From assembly GCF_000487995.2 (NCBI RefSeq), contig NZ_CP097562.1, positions 1 through 64,000 of the forward strand: 64,000 nucleotides of DNA. The letters run 5' to 3'. The notes beneath the pieces are model-generated. The model was not told the origin of the DNA. It saw nothing but the letters and a program-made list of their open reading frames with translations, and did not search any database. The stretch comes from Mucispirillum schaedleri ASF457. Its GTDB lineage: Bacteria > Chrysiogenota > Deferribacteres > Deferribacterales > Mucispirillaceae. The position numbers and the translations under genes were made by a program. Each line of letters starts with the position of its first letter. The first letter of the stretch is position 1. Shown here in pieces: positions 27,883 to 37,134 of the stretch.

Positions 27883-28992
27883 ATGAATACTGAACAAGCA
27901 TCTTTGGGATTGTTTTTAACTAAATTTAGGAAACAGTGTTTTTTGTCAACTACTGATGTTGCTAATATCTTAGGAGTTAATGAGAAATTAATAAGACAAT
28001 GGGAACATAATAAAAGTAAGCCTTCAGAGTATCAGAAAGATTTCTTATCGTATCTTTATAAAATGCCTACAGAATTTTTTACATGTGATTATAGTGATGT
28101 AACAAAATTTAATGTTAGTGCTAGAATGGCAGTTGCTGATACTGAATGTTTTAGTAATTTGTCAGATGTTGATAAATTTTATTATATGAATAAAGCTTTA
28201 AGTTGTTATTCATTGTTACAGGAAGTATCTTCTAACCAAAGTGAAAAAAAAATAGAAAATGCAGAGAATAATCAAGGAATACCTATTTTCAATCAAGAAT
28301 ATGCCGATATGTTAAATCATGAGTTTTTACCAACTATGGCTAGTCATATTAGAGAAACTTTTTTTGGTAAAAAAACTGGTGTTTTAAGTGATGATTTATT
28401 AGAATTTATCATGGATAAACTAGGTTTTGTTTCTTTTGCAGACTTACCTGAAAATGTAAATGGATTAGCATTTTATTCTATTAATGATGAAAAAATATTT
28501 ATATATATTAATCAAAAAGATAGTTATATCAAACAAACATTTACACTATTACATGAATTGGGTCATATTATATTCCATTCTAATAAAAGTGCAACTTTAC
28601 CAGAAGAAGAAGATCTAGTTAATTATTTTGCTAATTTAATTTTACTTCCACAAGATGATATGCGTGAATATTTTGGTAAAATAGAGAAGAATAACTTTTG
28701 TGTAGAAGATTGGATAGAAACTATCAAACAAGTATCTCAGAAATATAATGCATCATATAAAACTATTTTATACTCATTAAACCATTTGGGTTTAATTAAT
28801 GGTAATAAAATCAATGATTATGCAAATGATATTATTAACAAGCTTTTTTTAGGACACGCTTTTTCTACAAAAGCTGGGTTAGAGGTAAATCAATTATTAA
28901 ATAGTGCAATAGTTGATATGATAAATGATGGTGATATAGCAAAAGATAAAGCTTTAATGCTTATGAATAATAATATAATTTTTGAGCAATAA
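27883..28992 (+). CDS. XRE helix-turn-helix plus ImmA/IrrE metallopeptidase
   Basis: 369 residues. The N-terminal about 60 are an XRE DNA-binding domain (STTDVANILGVNEKLIRQWE). The C-terminal part is an ImmA/IrrE-type zinc peptidase with TLLHELGHIIFHS and a downstream Glu-rich EEEDLVNYFANLILLP segment matching the family's second motif. Such proteins act as antitoxins or as proteases that remove phage-type repressors. The next gene starts four bases after its stop, so the two likely form a toxin-antitoxin or regulatory pair. Confidence 0.85.
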   Translation: MNTEQASLGLFLTKFRKQCFLSTTDVANILGVNEKLIRQWEHNKSKPSEYQKDFLSYLYKMPTEFFTCDYSDVTKFNVSARMAVADTECFSNLSDVDKFYYMNKALSCYSLLQEVSSNQSEKKIENAENNQGIPIFNQEYADMLNHEFLPTMASHIRETFFGKKTGVLSDDLLEFIMDKLGFVSFADLPENVNGLAFYSINDEKIFIYINQKDSYIKQTFTLLHELGHIIFHSNKSATLPEEEDLVNYFANLILLPQDDMREYFGKIEKNNFCVEDWIETIKQVSQKYNASYKTILYSLNHLGLINGNKINDYANDIINKLFLGHAFSTKAGLEVNQLLNSAIVDMINDGDIAKDKALMLMNNNIIFEQ

Positions 28993-28996
28993 ATAC

Positions 28997-29581
28997 ATGA
29001 GATATGTATTTTATTCAGAAACTTTATTGTTTTGTATAGATTTGAGAATACAAAAGTTACTATATTCTCTTTGTAGTCCTTATATTATAAGAGAAACTTT
29101 TTTACGCTTAACAAATAGTGATATACTAAGAATAAATGCTGTTCATTGTAAAATAGGTAAGTTTGATAAATTTGTACTAAACTATTTTGGAGTTAATTCT
29201 AGAAATATTTTGTCTGATAGTGATAAATTGAGTGAAAGATATTATAATGATATAAAGAATGCTATGAATTCAAACTATAAACAAGTATCAAACTCAAAAG
29301 AGTTAGCAACATTACATGTTATTGTGCCTCAATATGAGAACTTAGTGAAAGTAGTTGTTCCGCATAAAAGAGATTTAGGAGCAATTAGTAATTATAGAGT
29401 TACAATATTTGCATTACTTAAACAATTATATCAAGATGGTAAGATAGACATATCTACTCTCACTAGTATTATGAAATGTTTTGTATTTAGTCAGAAGAAA
29501 ATTAACAGTTACTTTGGTGATTTTAATTATGATACAGATTGTAAAGAATTATTAAGCATTACAAAGGTTAGAATTCTCTAA
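28997..29581 (+). CDS. Hypothetical partner of the XRE-ImmA protein
   Basis: 194 residues from the ATG at 28997 (an overlapping in-frame TTG at 28982 is possible). The protein has basic and aromatic patches, a central ELATLHVIVPQYENLV segment and a helical C-terminus. I do not recognise a family. Genes immediately downstream of XRE-ImmA fusions are often the toxin or effector they control, so that is the best guess, resting on context only. Confidence 0.6.
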   Translation: MRYVFYSETLLFCIDLRIQKLLYSLCSPYIIRETFLRLTNSDILRINAVHCKIGKFDKFVLNYFGVNSRNILSDSDKLSERYYNDIKNAMNSNYKQVSNSKELATLHVIVPQYENLVKVVVPHKRDLGAISNYRVTIFALLKQLYQDGKIDISTLTSIMKCFVFSQKKINSYFGDFNYDTDCKELLSITKVRIL

Positions 29582-29642
29582 TATATATGTTTGTATTTTA
29601 TACTACATTCTGAATCACTTTTAGAAATTTAATTACTTCACT

Positions 29643-29683
29643 TAACATTCCATAGTCATTAATAAATAAAATGATTATGGAGG
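29643..29683. repeat. Copy 1 of a direct repeat that forms an RBS-sequestering hairpin
   Basis: About 41 bases repeated at 31085-31125 with about three differences. CCATAGTCATT pairs with AATGATTATGG so that the GGAGG at its 3' end is partly held in the stem. This copy is not followed by a start codon at a useful distance. Confidence 0.7.
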
Positions 29684-29805
29684 ATTAATTATAAGGTAGA
29701 TTAAAATAAATAAAAATAGATAAAAGTTTATAAAAAAATATTTGCAAATAAAATGCTTTTGTGATATTGATATTCAATTATCCTTAATTATATGGGGCAG
29801 TTGTT

Positions 29806-30012
29806 ATGTTAAGACAATCAGATATTGACCCAACTATGTTTGATGAAGCTTTAGAATATTTAAAGTCAGTTGCATCAAATAATGAATAAAGCAACCATCT
29901 TTTAGTTTCAGGCTCTAGTAAAGGTAGTGTTGCTGATTTATACATGTCAACAGATGAAAAGATTGTAAAAATTAATCATGATATTAATAATCATATAGCA
30001 GGTATAAAATAA
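29806..30012 (+). pseudogene. Short ORF split by an in-frame TAA
   Basis: An ATG at 29806 behind GGGG opens a frame stopped by TAA at 29887-29889 after 27 codons. The same frame continues coherently to TAA at 30010-30012, just before the next gene's ribosome binding site. Joined, it would encode 68 residues. The reading could equally be a real 27-residue peptide followed by a leader region. No family recognised. Confidence 0.4.
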
Positions 30013-30031
30013 TTCATATAAGGGGAAATTT

Positions 30032-30235
30032 ATGGAATCTGATGAAAAAAAGAAATTGTTGTTAGAAGCAAGAAAGGCTTTATATGAGATTGCAGATAAC
30101 GAAGATAATACTTGTCTATATGTGTTTAATAGAGGGAAAGGGAGTATTGCTCTTCCTAAAACAAGCATTGATACAAGAATGCTTGAACTTGATAAGGGTA
30201 TTCGTGAGGATATAAAACGAAATCATGCCGTATGA
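30032..30235 (+). CDS. Small hypothetical protein, first of a two-gene cassette
   Basis: 67 residues, acidic and helical N-terminus (ARKALYEIADNEDNT), starting behind AAGGGG. It overlaps the next gene by 11 bases (ATGCCGTATGA), which indicates translational coupling. Such small-then-large overlapping pairs are typical of toxin-antitoxin operons, but I see no diagnostic motif. Confidence 0.6.
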   Translation: MESDEKKKLLLEARKALYEIADNEDNTCLYVFNRGKGSIALPKTSIDTRMLELDKGIREDIKRNHAV

Positions 30236-31043
30236 TAACAATGTAATAGTGTTGACATATTTACTACAAACATACCACAAATTTATATTTTATGATTCTA
30301 TTGTTAGTATCATTAATACTCGTGATTTCCGTAGTATAAAGATGTTGTATTTAAAAATTTCTGATGCTCTATTATATATACTGAATAATGGTAAATTCTG
30401 CGATAGTGTTATTGAAAAATATAAAAATGGTGCAAATGAGATAATTAATGCTTATCTTGAAAATAAGGAAAATTGTTGTGATGATGAATTAAAAAATAGT
30501 ATCCAACATGTTTTCAAAAATAAAGCATTAACAGAAGATAGTATACAATCATTGCTTAAGGAAGATGCATTTTTAGATAATTTTCAAAAGTTTGTTATTG
30601 CATATTGTCAATTACATCGGTATGCAAATGGGATATTAAGTGATTTACTAACAGAGTTTCATAATGCAATGTCACATATTATCACTGCACTTTTACACAA
30701 ACACAATTCTAATAATGAAGTATATGTAAGAAACATTGCAAAAGCTGTTAGTCATTTAAAAAGAGGAAAAAAAGATGCTTATAAAATTATTATAAGATGT
30801 CTTTATCCTGTTATAGAAAAGTATCCTAATATTAAAAAAGAATTTAGAAAAGAATTTATTATAATTCGCTGTAATGAAATAGATTATTTATCTAACATAG
30901 AAAAACATGAAGAAATTGAGAATAGTATCCAAAATATTGCAGAAAAATATTTAGACAAATTAGCAATGGATAGTAATTCGGAAAATAATAAAAATTTTAA
31001 AACAATTCTTAAAGATTTTTTTCTATATAAAGAAAGAATATAA
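30225..31043 (+). CDS. Helical protein with possible HEPN-like segment
   Basis: 272 residues, almost entirely helical. The central EFHNAMSHIITALLHKH and the later AVSHLKRGKKDAYKI recall the conserved helices of small HEPN-like domains in abortive-infection proteins, but the canonical RxxxxH is not clear. It is coupled to the 67-residue gene upstream and lies between two copies of a hairpin repeat, so the cassette may have been inserted as a unit. The function is inferred from context only. Confidence 0.5.
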   Translation: MPYDNNVIVLTYLLQTYHKFIFYDSIVSIINTRDFRSIKMLYLKISDALLYILNNGKFCDSVIEKYKNGANEIINAYLENKENCCDDELKNSIQHVFKNKALTEDSIQSLLKEDAFLDNFQKFVIAYCQLHRYANGILSDLLTEFHNAMSHIITALLHKHNSNNEVYVRNIAKAVSHLKRGKKDAYKIIIRCLYPVIEKYPNIKKEFRKEFIIIRCNEIDYLSNIEKHEEIENSIQNIAEKYLDKLAMDSNSENNKNFKTILKDFFLYKERI

Positions 31044-31084
31044 GTCTATTTTTATTCTATAATACACCATTATATAATAATATG

Positions 31085-31125
31085 TAACACTCCATAATTA
31101 TTAATAAATAAAATGATTATGGAGG
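31085..31125 (+). promoter_or_regulatory. Copy 2 of the repeat: hairpin leader sequestering the traG ribosome binding site
   Basis: CTCCATAATTATT pairs with AATGATTATGGAG (12 of 13), burying the GGAGG that precedes the traG start at 31130. The sequence differs from copy 1 at about three positions while still able to fold. It could repress translation until opened by a factor or temperature. Confidence 0.6.
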
Positions 31126-31129
31126 TTTT

Positions 31130-33988
31130 ATGAAGCGAATATTCATTTCAACACTATTGATAGTATTATCAATACCAGCCTTTTCGTATGCCCAGTATAC
31201 AGTATATACATGGGGCTACCAAGATATTATGGTAAGTATGCTTGAAGCAGTGAAGTATTTTATGGGAACAAAGAGCTTTGGTGATATGTTCAAAATAGCC
31301 ATGCTGCTTAGTATGATTACTGTATTTTTATCCCTTATAAGTGATAAAGGTTTTTCACCAGTGTTAATATTTCAGAAAGTAATACTGGTAATAGCATTAC
31401 AGACATTTTTAATCTCACCATTTTCTCAAATGAATTTAGATGTAGTAGATGTGTCAGGTAATGGAGCATTAACACCAAATGGAGTAGCAGAGCGTGTGGA
31501 AAAAGTGCCGGGAGTAGTTGGTTATCCATTATATGTGCTTTCAAATTTAGAATATGGAGTGAGGGAAGCATTTCGTGCCAGCTTGAATTTCGGCGGTTTA
31601 CGGGCAGGGGCTCAGTATTTAGATGGTATGTCTATTATTACTGCATTAAATTTATACCAGTCAACAACTAATGTCAGGATAAATAATCCAGATTTTACAA
31701 GGTCATACCAGTCTTTTGTAGAGAACTGTGTTCTTCCAGATATGGTTTCAGGGTATTTAGATGTTCGTGCAGTAGCAACAAGCACGAATTTATGGCAGTT
31801 ATTTGGTCAGGACCTGCATAAAGCCAGAATAGGCAGTTTTTATATGGATTATTCTCAAGAATGGGGTCCAGATGGCAAGATATTGACCTGTGATAAGTTG
31901 TATCATGCGATAGATAATCAGTTTGCAACAGTATCAGCAGCGGCAGCAAATCAGTTAAAGGCAGGTTTAGGTTTATCTGCAGGTATCCAGTTAGACAGGA
32001 TGATAGGTGCAGTTAATACTGCAATAGTTGGTTTTCAGCAAAATCAGTCAAATGTATTGACTAATTCTATGGCCATAAATACATTTAATGATTCGTATGA
32101 GAATATAGCAAATGGCATGGGGTTAGATACTACTGGTTTAGCCTATTCAATGGCAAAAGCACAGGAGACAGCCAGAATGAATGCCAGTATGCAGGGTATA
32201 ATGGCAAAGAAATATATGCCGATAGCAAAAGGATATTTGACAGTTATTTTTGTTGCAGTAATTCCATTGATAATAATTATAGCATTAGTAACAAGTAATT
32301 TCCAAAAGCCATTTGCGATGATATTTGGTTTATTGATAGCACTTGCCTTATGGAATGTAGGAGACCAGTTATTAGATTTTATAATAATAGTAAGGACTAA
32401 GGCGTTGTTTGCATTAAGTGGTATGAATGGCTATAATATGGAAAGTCAGCCATTTATAAATTCTGTAATAACTGATACCTTATCGCTGTCTCTTGGTATG
32501 TATTGGATGATACCAACTTTAGCATTCAGTATAGCAACCTTAAGCGGTTATGGAGCAGCAAGTATGATGGGCAGCATAGCAGGCACAGCAACAGCAGGTG
32601 TGTCAAGTGCAACAGCAGAGGCAGCCAGTGGCAGTATGAGTGTTGGTAATATCCGTATGAATAATGTTAATATGAACAAGTATGATGCAGCTCAGACAAT
32701 GAATGCAGGCACATCTAGCAAGTTAAGTATGGACCATCAGCAGACGGCAAGCAACCAAAGCAGTGTGAGAACTGGTACAGAGATTTCAAATAAAGATATA
32801 GATGAGAATGTTCATAAGGGTTCAACCTGGATAACAGACAGCCAGACAGGTAAAACTTATGAAGTTAATGGCACCTTTGACCAGACATCAGGTGGGTGGA
32901 CAGGAAGCGGCACAATAAATGAATATGATAAGAATGGTAATTTTGTAGGCAGTTATAAAGGTGAAATCTCTGGCACAGGTAATATGTCAGATTATCAAAA
33001 AGATGTAGTGCAGGGCGGACAGGGTGGTCGTGAAAATGCCTTTCAAGCATCATCAGTTGTATCAACTAACTTAGATGCCAGCAATGTTAAAACTGAAAAC
33101 ACTAAATACGAAAATATGGATACAGTGAATGTTGGCAATTCTGGTTCAATGTCTGGTGATAATATTATGGTCAATGGAGAAAGTGTCAGTGGTAAAGTAA
33201 GCTGGAATGGAGATACAGCAACTATTGAAGGCACAAAAGATGGTATGAAATATACAGCGACAGTAGAGAATGCATCAATAGGCTTTGGTAAGAATGGTAT
33301 GTCAGTAACAGGTGATATAGTTAAGAGCAATTCAGAAGGTGGAAACAGCACAAATATTAATAATGCTACAACTATTTCTGGAGGCACAAAACTTGCTCTT
33401 GGCGATGAAGTAAATGGCTATACAGGTGGTCTTGAAATAGTTAATCAAGGTTTGTCTAAATTTGGTGCCAATGAAGGATTGATGAAAGAAGCATTTGTGG
33501 ATAATATGACCAAATATCAAGACAGTATATTACAAAGAGGTGGTAAAGACCAAATTTCAGAACAACAAGCACTCGATGCTATGGGTAAATTTGAAGCATC
33601 AGCTGGTTTTAAAGCACTTGGTAATGGAGCTAGTATAGGGTTTAATGCTGCACTAAAAGCATCTGTTGACCACAGCTCTGGTCAGGTTGATACTGCAAAC
33701 CTTAACAGACTTATGAATGAAAATATTATGAACCAGCTTGATGCTGATGCGAAAGCTAATAACTGGACAGCAGAACAGTATGATAAAGCAGCACAAGAAC
33801 GATTTAGAGCATATAATGACTTCTTAAAAAATGAGCTAGGTGGTCAAGTATATGGTCCAGGCAATGCTATGAACGAAGCATTAGACGGAGCTAAAAATAT
33901 GTTTGGCTCTGCAGCTAATGCAGCTGGAAAAGCAGCTGACAAAATAGATGAAATGGGGGAAAAGCATATGAATAAAGTTTTGAAATAA
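31130..33988 (+). CDS. traG: TraG-like conjugation protein
   Basis: 952 residues. After a signal-like N-terminus (TLLIVLSIPAFSYAQ) comes the TraG N-terminal domain (YTWGYQDIMVSMLEAV), then membrane helices around residues 55-110 and 360-420. The rest is a long Gly/Asn/Ser/Thr-rich soluble tail with helical ends. In F-type systems TraG stabilises mating pairs and mediates entry exclusion. No other transfer gene is in this window, so it is either a remnant or part of a dispersed system. Base composition is less AT-rich than its neighbours, suggesting a different history. Confidence 0.8.
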   Translation: MKRIFISTLLIVLSIPAFSYAQYTVYTWGYQDIMVSMLEAVKYFMGTKSFGDMFKIAMLLSMITVFLSLISDKGFSPVLIFQKVILVIALQTFLISPFSQMNLDVVDVSGNGALTPNGVAERVEKVPGVVGYPLYVLSNLEYGVREAFRASLNFGGLRAGAQYLDGMSIITALNLYQSTTNVRINNPDFTRSYQSFVENCVLPDMVSGYLDVRAVATSTNLWQLFGQDLHKARIGSFYMDYSQEWGPDGKILTCDKLYHAIDNQFATVSAAAANQLKAGLGLSAGIQLDRMIGAVNTAIVGFQQNQSNVLTNSMAINTFNDSYENIANGMGLDTTGLAYSMAKAQETARMNASMQGIMAKKYMPIAKGYLTVIFVAVIPLIIIIALVTSNFQKPFAMIFGLLIALALWNVGDQLLDFIIIVRTKALFALSGMNGYNMESQPFINSVITDTLSLSLGMYWMIPTLAFSIATLSGYGAASMMGSIAGTATAGVSSATAEAASGSMSVGNIRMNNVNMNKYDAAQTMNAGTSSKLSMDHQQTASNQSSVRTGTEISNKDIDENVHKGSTWITDSQTGKTYEVNGTFDQTSGGWTGSGTINEYDKNGNFVGSYKGEISGTGNMSDYQKDVVQGGQGGRENAFQASSVVSTNLDASNVKTENTKYENMDTVNVGNSGSMSGDNIMVNGESVSGKVSWNGDTATIEGTKDGMKYTATVENASIGFGKNGMSVTGDIVKSNSEGGNSTNINNATTISGGTKLALGDEVNGYTGGLEIVNQGLSKFGANEGLMKEAFVDNMTKYQDSILQRGGKDQISEQQALDAMGKFEASAGFKALGNGASIGFNAALKASVDHSSGQVDTANLNRLMNENIMNQLDADAKANNWTAEQYDKAAQERFRAYNDFLKNELGGQVYGPGNAMNEALDGAKNMFGSAANAAGKAADKIDEMGEKHMNKVLK

Positions 33989-34008
33989 AATTGCATAACC
34001 TTATAAAT

Positions 34009-34041
34009 AAATAGCCGACTGTAAAAAACTCGGCTATTTTT
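34009..34041 (+). terminator. Terminator after traG
   Basis: A ten-base-pair stem (AAATAGCCGA / TCGGCTATTT) is followed by T-rich sequence. Confidence 0.9.
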
Positions 34042-34120
34042 CTATTGATTTATTACTATTTTTTATTTATATATCTATTATTCTATAAATAGAGTGTTTA
34101 TATGGAAACTAATATTAAAA

Positions 34121-35335
34121 ATGAAACTGGATAGTATGAATAAAAAAAATCAATATAAATTTTTATATGATGTGCTTGGTAATAGTATTATTGTTGAGAA
34201 TTTAATAAATGAAGATTGTTCTGAAAATAATCAAAAAGGTAATATTTTAATTAATCCAAAAAAAGAGCAATATTTAAAGTTTACTTTTTTTAATAATTTT
34301 AGAGATAATAGCAAAGACAATATTGTTACTCTTTATTTTAAATCAAGAATAATAAAAGATGATCCAGAAGGTGATTCAAAAAAAGAAAAAACAAAAATAT
34401 ATATAGATACTGATACACAACATCTTTTAAGGATGTTTAATAAAGATATACAAAATGAAAAAAATAAAAACGATAAAAGTAAAAATAATGGCAGCGAAAC
34501 AAAAGATAATTCAGAAGAAAATAATAATAGTGTTAATAATATTATTGATGAGGAAGATAGAAAATATATTCTATATAATCTATTCTATGGAAATAAAGAT
34601 GTATATCTTAAATATCAAAAATCATCATATAATGAAAATGAAGATGATAATGTTAACATTGAAAATATAGATATTGAGCAAATTTCTAATGATTTAAGAG
34701 GGTATTCTACACTTAAAGCTAGTAATACAAACAGTTATATAGGAAAGAGTTTTTTCTTTATAATATGTGAAAGAGGATTTGCTGTATATGATATATGGAC
34801 TGATGTAAGACGATATCATAACATTGCAATATTATTTTTATTAGCTATTGCTTATAATTTAAAAATGGATGATTTTTTAAAAAATGGAGCAGAACTTTAC
34901 AATAAGCATAGATATGATATTGAAAAAATCATTGAATTACAAGAATCTATTCATGCTTTTAATTTGCAATTCTTTTTTGGAACCCCAGTTAAAATGGATA
35001 GACATAGACTTTGTAGTCTTTGGAATATAATAGCAGAAAATTATAATATTAAAACAAAACATGATGAGGTAAATACTCAGGTATTAGAGCTAACTAAGTT
35101 ATTAGAAAATAGAAAAAGTCAAACATTTAATACCAATATAGCTCTTATTGGTATAATATTGGCTGTTGCACCATTTGTGATAGAAATAACCAAATTCTTT
35201 ATAAAAGAATCTGATATTGCTGGCAAGTTAATAGTATATTTATCAACTATTATTATTGCAATTATTACACTTATGCGTTCATTTATATGGAGAAAAATAA
35301 AAAATATACTAAATATAGTACAAGAGAAGAAATGA
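34121..35335 (+). CDS. Hypothetical protein with two C-terminal transmembrane helices
   Basis: About 404 residues. The N-terminal two thirds are soluble, with a strongly charged Lys/Asp/Glu/Asn-rich insert around residues 105-150. The last about 75 residues contain two membrane helices (TNIALIGIILAVAPFVIEI and a second one) joined by a short loop. The layout of a large cytoplasmic sensor with a C-terminal hairpin in the membrane resembles some abortive-infection effectors and CorA-like proteins, but no GMN motif or other signature is present. The start is uncertain (GTG 34094, ATG 34121 or ATG 34136). Confidence 0.6.
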   Translation: MKLDSMNKKNQYKFLYDVLGNSIIVENLINEDCSENNQKGNILINPKKEQYLKFTFFNNFRDNSKDNIVTLYFKSRIIKDDPEGDSKKEKTKIYIDTDTQHLLRMFNKDIQNEKNKNDKSKNNGSETKDNSEENNNSVNNIIDEEDRKYILYNLFYGNKDVYLKYQKSSYNENEDDNVNIENIDIEQISNDLRGYSTLKASNTNSYIGKSFFFIICERGFAVYDIWTDVRRYHNIAILFLLAIAYNLKMDDFLKNGAELYNKHRYDIEKIIELQESIHAFNLQFFFGTPVKMDRHRLCSLWNIIAENYNIKTKHDEVNTQVLELTKLLENRKSQTFNTNIALIGIILAVAPFVIEITKFFIKESDIAGKLIVYLSTIIIAIITLMRSFIWRKIKNILNIVQEKK

Positions 35336-35339
35336 TATT

Positions 35340-35750
35340 TTATTTATCATCGCTATGATATATGCTACAAGAATTAATTGTCATAAAAGTTTTTTCTTCA
35401 TCAAATTTTTTAAATAATTCTTCTTTTGTCATCATTTCAATAGGGGTTCCACGATACTCCACAGCTCTATACCCATACCTTTTTCTAGCGAATACAAGAA
35501 AACCAACGAATGCTGCCCCAGTAATAATTAATGGCATATAAGAGTTTATAGCCACACATACGAAAGTAGAAAGCAGTGTAATAAGTAAAAGTCTTGAAGC
35601 AATTGTGTTGTATCTATCTTTAGTCATAGCACCACCTTTTTTTACTGCTCTATTTTTCATAACTTTATTAAATATATATATCATAGCAGGTATTACAACT
35701 ATACAACCAAAAATCCATAAAATAAATGATAACATAATATCATCTCCCAT
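35340..35750 (-). CDS. Small membrane protein
   Basis: 136 residues with about three transmembrane helices (residues 6-28, 52-70, 72-88) and a charged C-terminal tail (MMTKEELFKKFDEEKTF). The tail motif KEELFKKFDEE suggests a peripheral helix. An alternative start is the Met at codon 6. Convergent with the preceding gene. No family recognised. Confidence 0.5.
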   Translation of the reverse strand: MGDDIMLSFILWIFGCIVVIPAMIYIFNKVMKNRAVKKGGAMTKDRYNTIASRLLLITLLSTFVCVAINSYMPLIITGAAFVGFLVFARKRYGYRAVEYRGTPIEMMTKEELFKKFDEEKTFMTINSCSIYHSDDK

Positions 35751-35931
35751 AATTTATTTGATGAACCATCTTCATCATAAAAATAATGTATCACAATATT
35801 ATAAAAAAGTCAAGCAAAATTTTAAAATAAAGCCATAAAATATCTTTTATTATTAATAAGTTATAAACTTATTAATAATAACTTTTTTCATTTTCCACTA
35901 TTTTATATAATGGTTATATAGTTTAAATATT

Positions 35932-37134
35932 TTATACAGCCTTATTTCTTTGCCATAAATACTCTACAAATTGTTCGCTCATAATAAATTCAGGCAAACA
36001 ACCAATCGTTGTAATTTTAGCTATAAATTCACGATGTTCTATAGGTATTTTTTCTTGATAATAAATAGTTCCATTTTCTTTTATCATAAGAATATTTTCA
36101 TCAAATAATTTATGATGATTTTCACATAGCCATAAGCCATTATGCCCGTTAATTGCATGATTAAGTTTTTCTTCATAAATCATATTTGCTTCTTTTTTAA
36201 TGCTAGATACAGACCAAATATGAGCACCTTGTATTAGTTCTGGAATACCACACTCGCATAAAACACATTGTTTAGGACCAATTCTATCAAGAAGATTATA
36301 TATGTATCTTGGAGACCGTAAACTATCATTATATTTAAAAATTTGTTTTTCAAGTGTTATATCTGTAGGGATAATCTTTATTACTCCCATTTCTTCTATT
36401 ACTTTTCTACTTATTTCTGGTAATCTTTTTAAATCTTTTTCTATAATTTCATATAAGGTAATTTTCTGATGTTCATGACACAATAAAGATAGTGCATAAC
36501 ATAGCATACTAGATTCGTATTTATTTGCTCCATAAACTTTACCATATATATCAATAGAATTTGCTCCGCTTTTAGTGATATATGTAGAATTATTACCTTT
36601 ATTTCTTTCGGAATTATTTTTTCTATTAAATATAATATCTTCTATAGATGAAAAAGCTTTAATTTTATGAGTAAGAACATTATCAGCATTTAAAAAATTA
36701 AAGCCGATAGTAGCCATCAATCTATACATAAAAATTAAATAATCTGTTTCAAAATTACCAAGTTGAGTATCTAAAAAATAATAATGTAATTTTTTATTTG
36801 GATAAGAATTACAAAAAAATATATTAAAAGCTGTAGGAACACTTTGCACACTTGAATTTCTTCCATTTGCTCTATTTTCTGAAAAAGATATATAATGAAT
36901 TGTGGACTCGTATTGTAATATTGCGAGTCTGCCTTTATTATATGTGTCAGATAAAAATTCGTCTTTATAATCGTTTTCAACAAAATTTAGAGTATAATCA
37001 TGTTTTCCTGTAATTTTATAACAGACATCAGATAAAACATCATCATTGAGTATATCACTAAAATAAATTCCTGTATTTTTTGATTTCTGTAAATTCTTTT
37101 TTATAGTGAAATGTGGTATGTTTCTATATGTCAT
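35932..37134 (-). CDS. HNH endonuclease, likely restriction enzyme
   Basis: 400 residues. The C-terminal region carries an HNH nuclease: CVLC near residue 290, IQGAHIWSV supplying the first His, HNGLWLCENHHKLFD supplying the Asn/His part and second Cys. The N-terminal about 280 residues are unique and probably recognise DNA. Its start overlaps the end of the adjacent methyltransferase gene by 11 bases (ATGACATATAG), a typical restriction-modification arrangement. Because the methyltransferase is frameshifted, survival requires that the nuclease be inactive, silent or still protected against. Confidence 0.75.
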   Translation of the reverse strand: MTYRNIPHFTIKKNLQKSKNTGIYFSDILNDDVLSDVCYKITGKHDYTLNFVENDYKDEFLSDTYNKGRLAILQYESTIHYISFSENRANGRNSSVQSVPTAFNIFFCNSYPNKKLHYYFLDTQLGNFETDYLIFMYRLMATIGFNFLNADNVLTHKIKAFSSIEDIIFNRKNNSERNKGNNSTYITKSGANSIDIYGKVYGANKYESSMLCYALSLLCHEHQKITLYEIIEKDLKRLPEISRKVIEEMGVIKIIPTDITLEKQIFKYNDSLRSPRYIYNLLDRIGPKQCVLCECGIPELIQGAHIWSVSSIKKEANMIYEEKLNHAINGHNGLWLCENHHKLFDENILMIKENGTIYYQEKIPIEHREFIAKITTIGCLPEFIMSEQFVEYLWQRNKAV

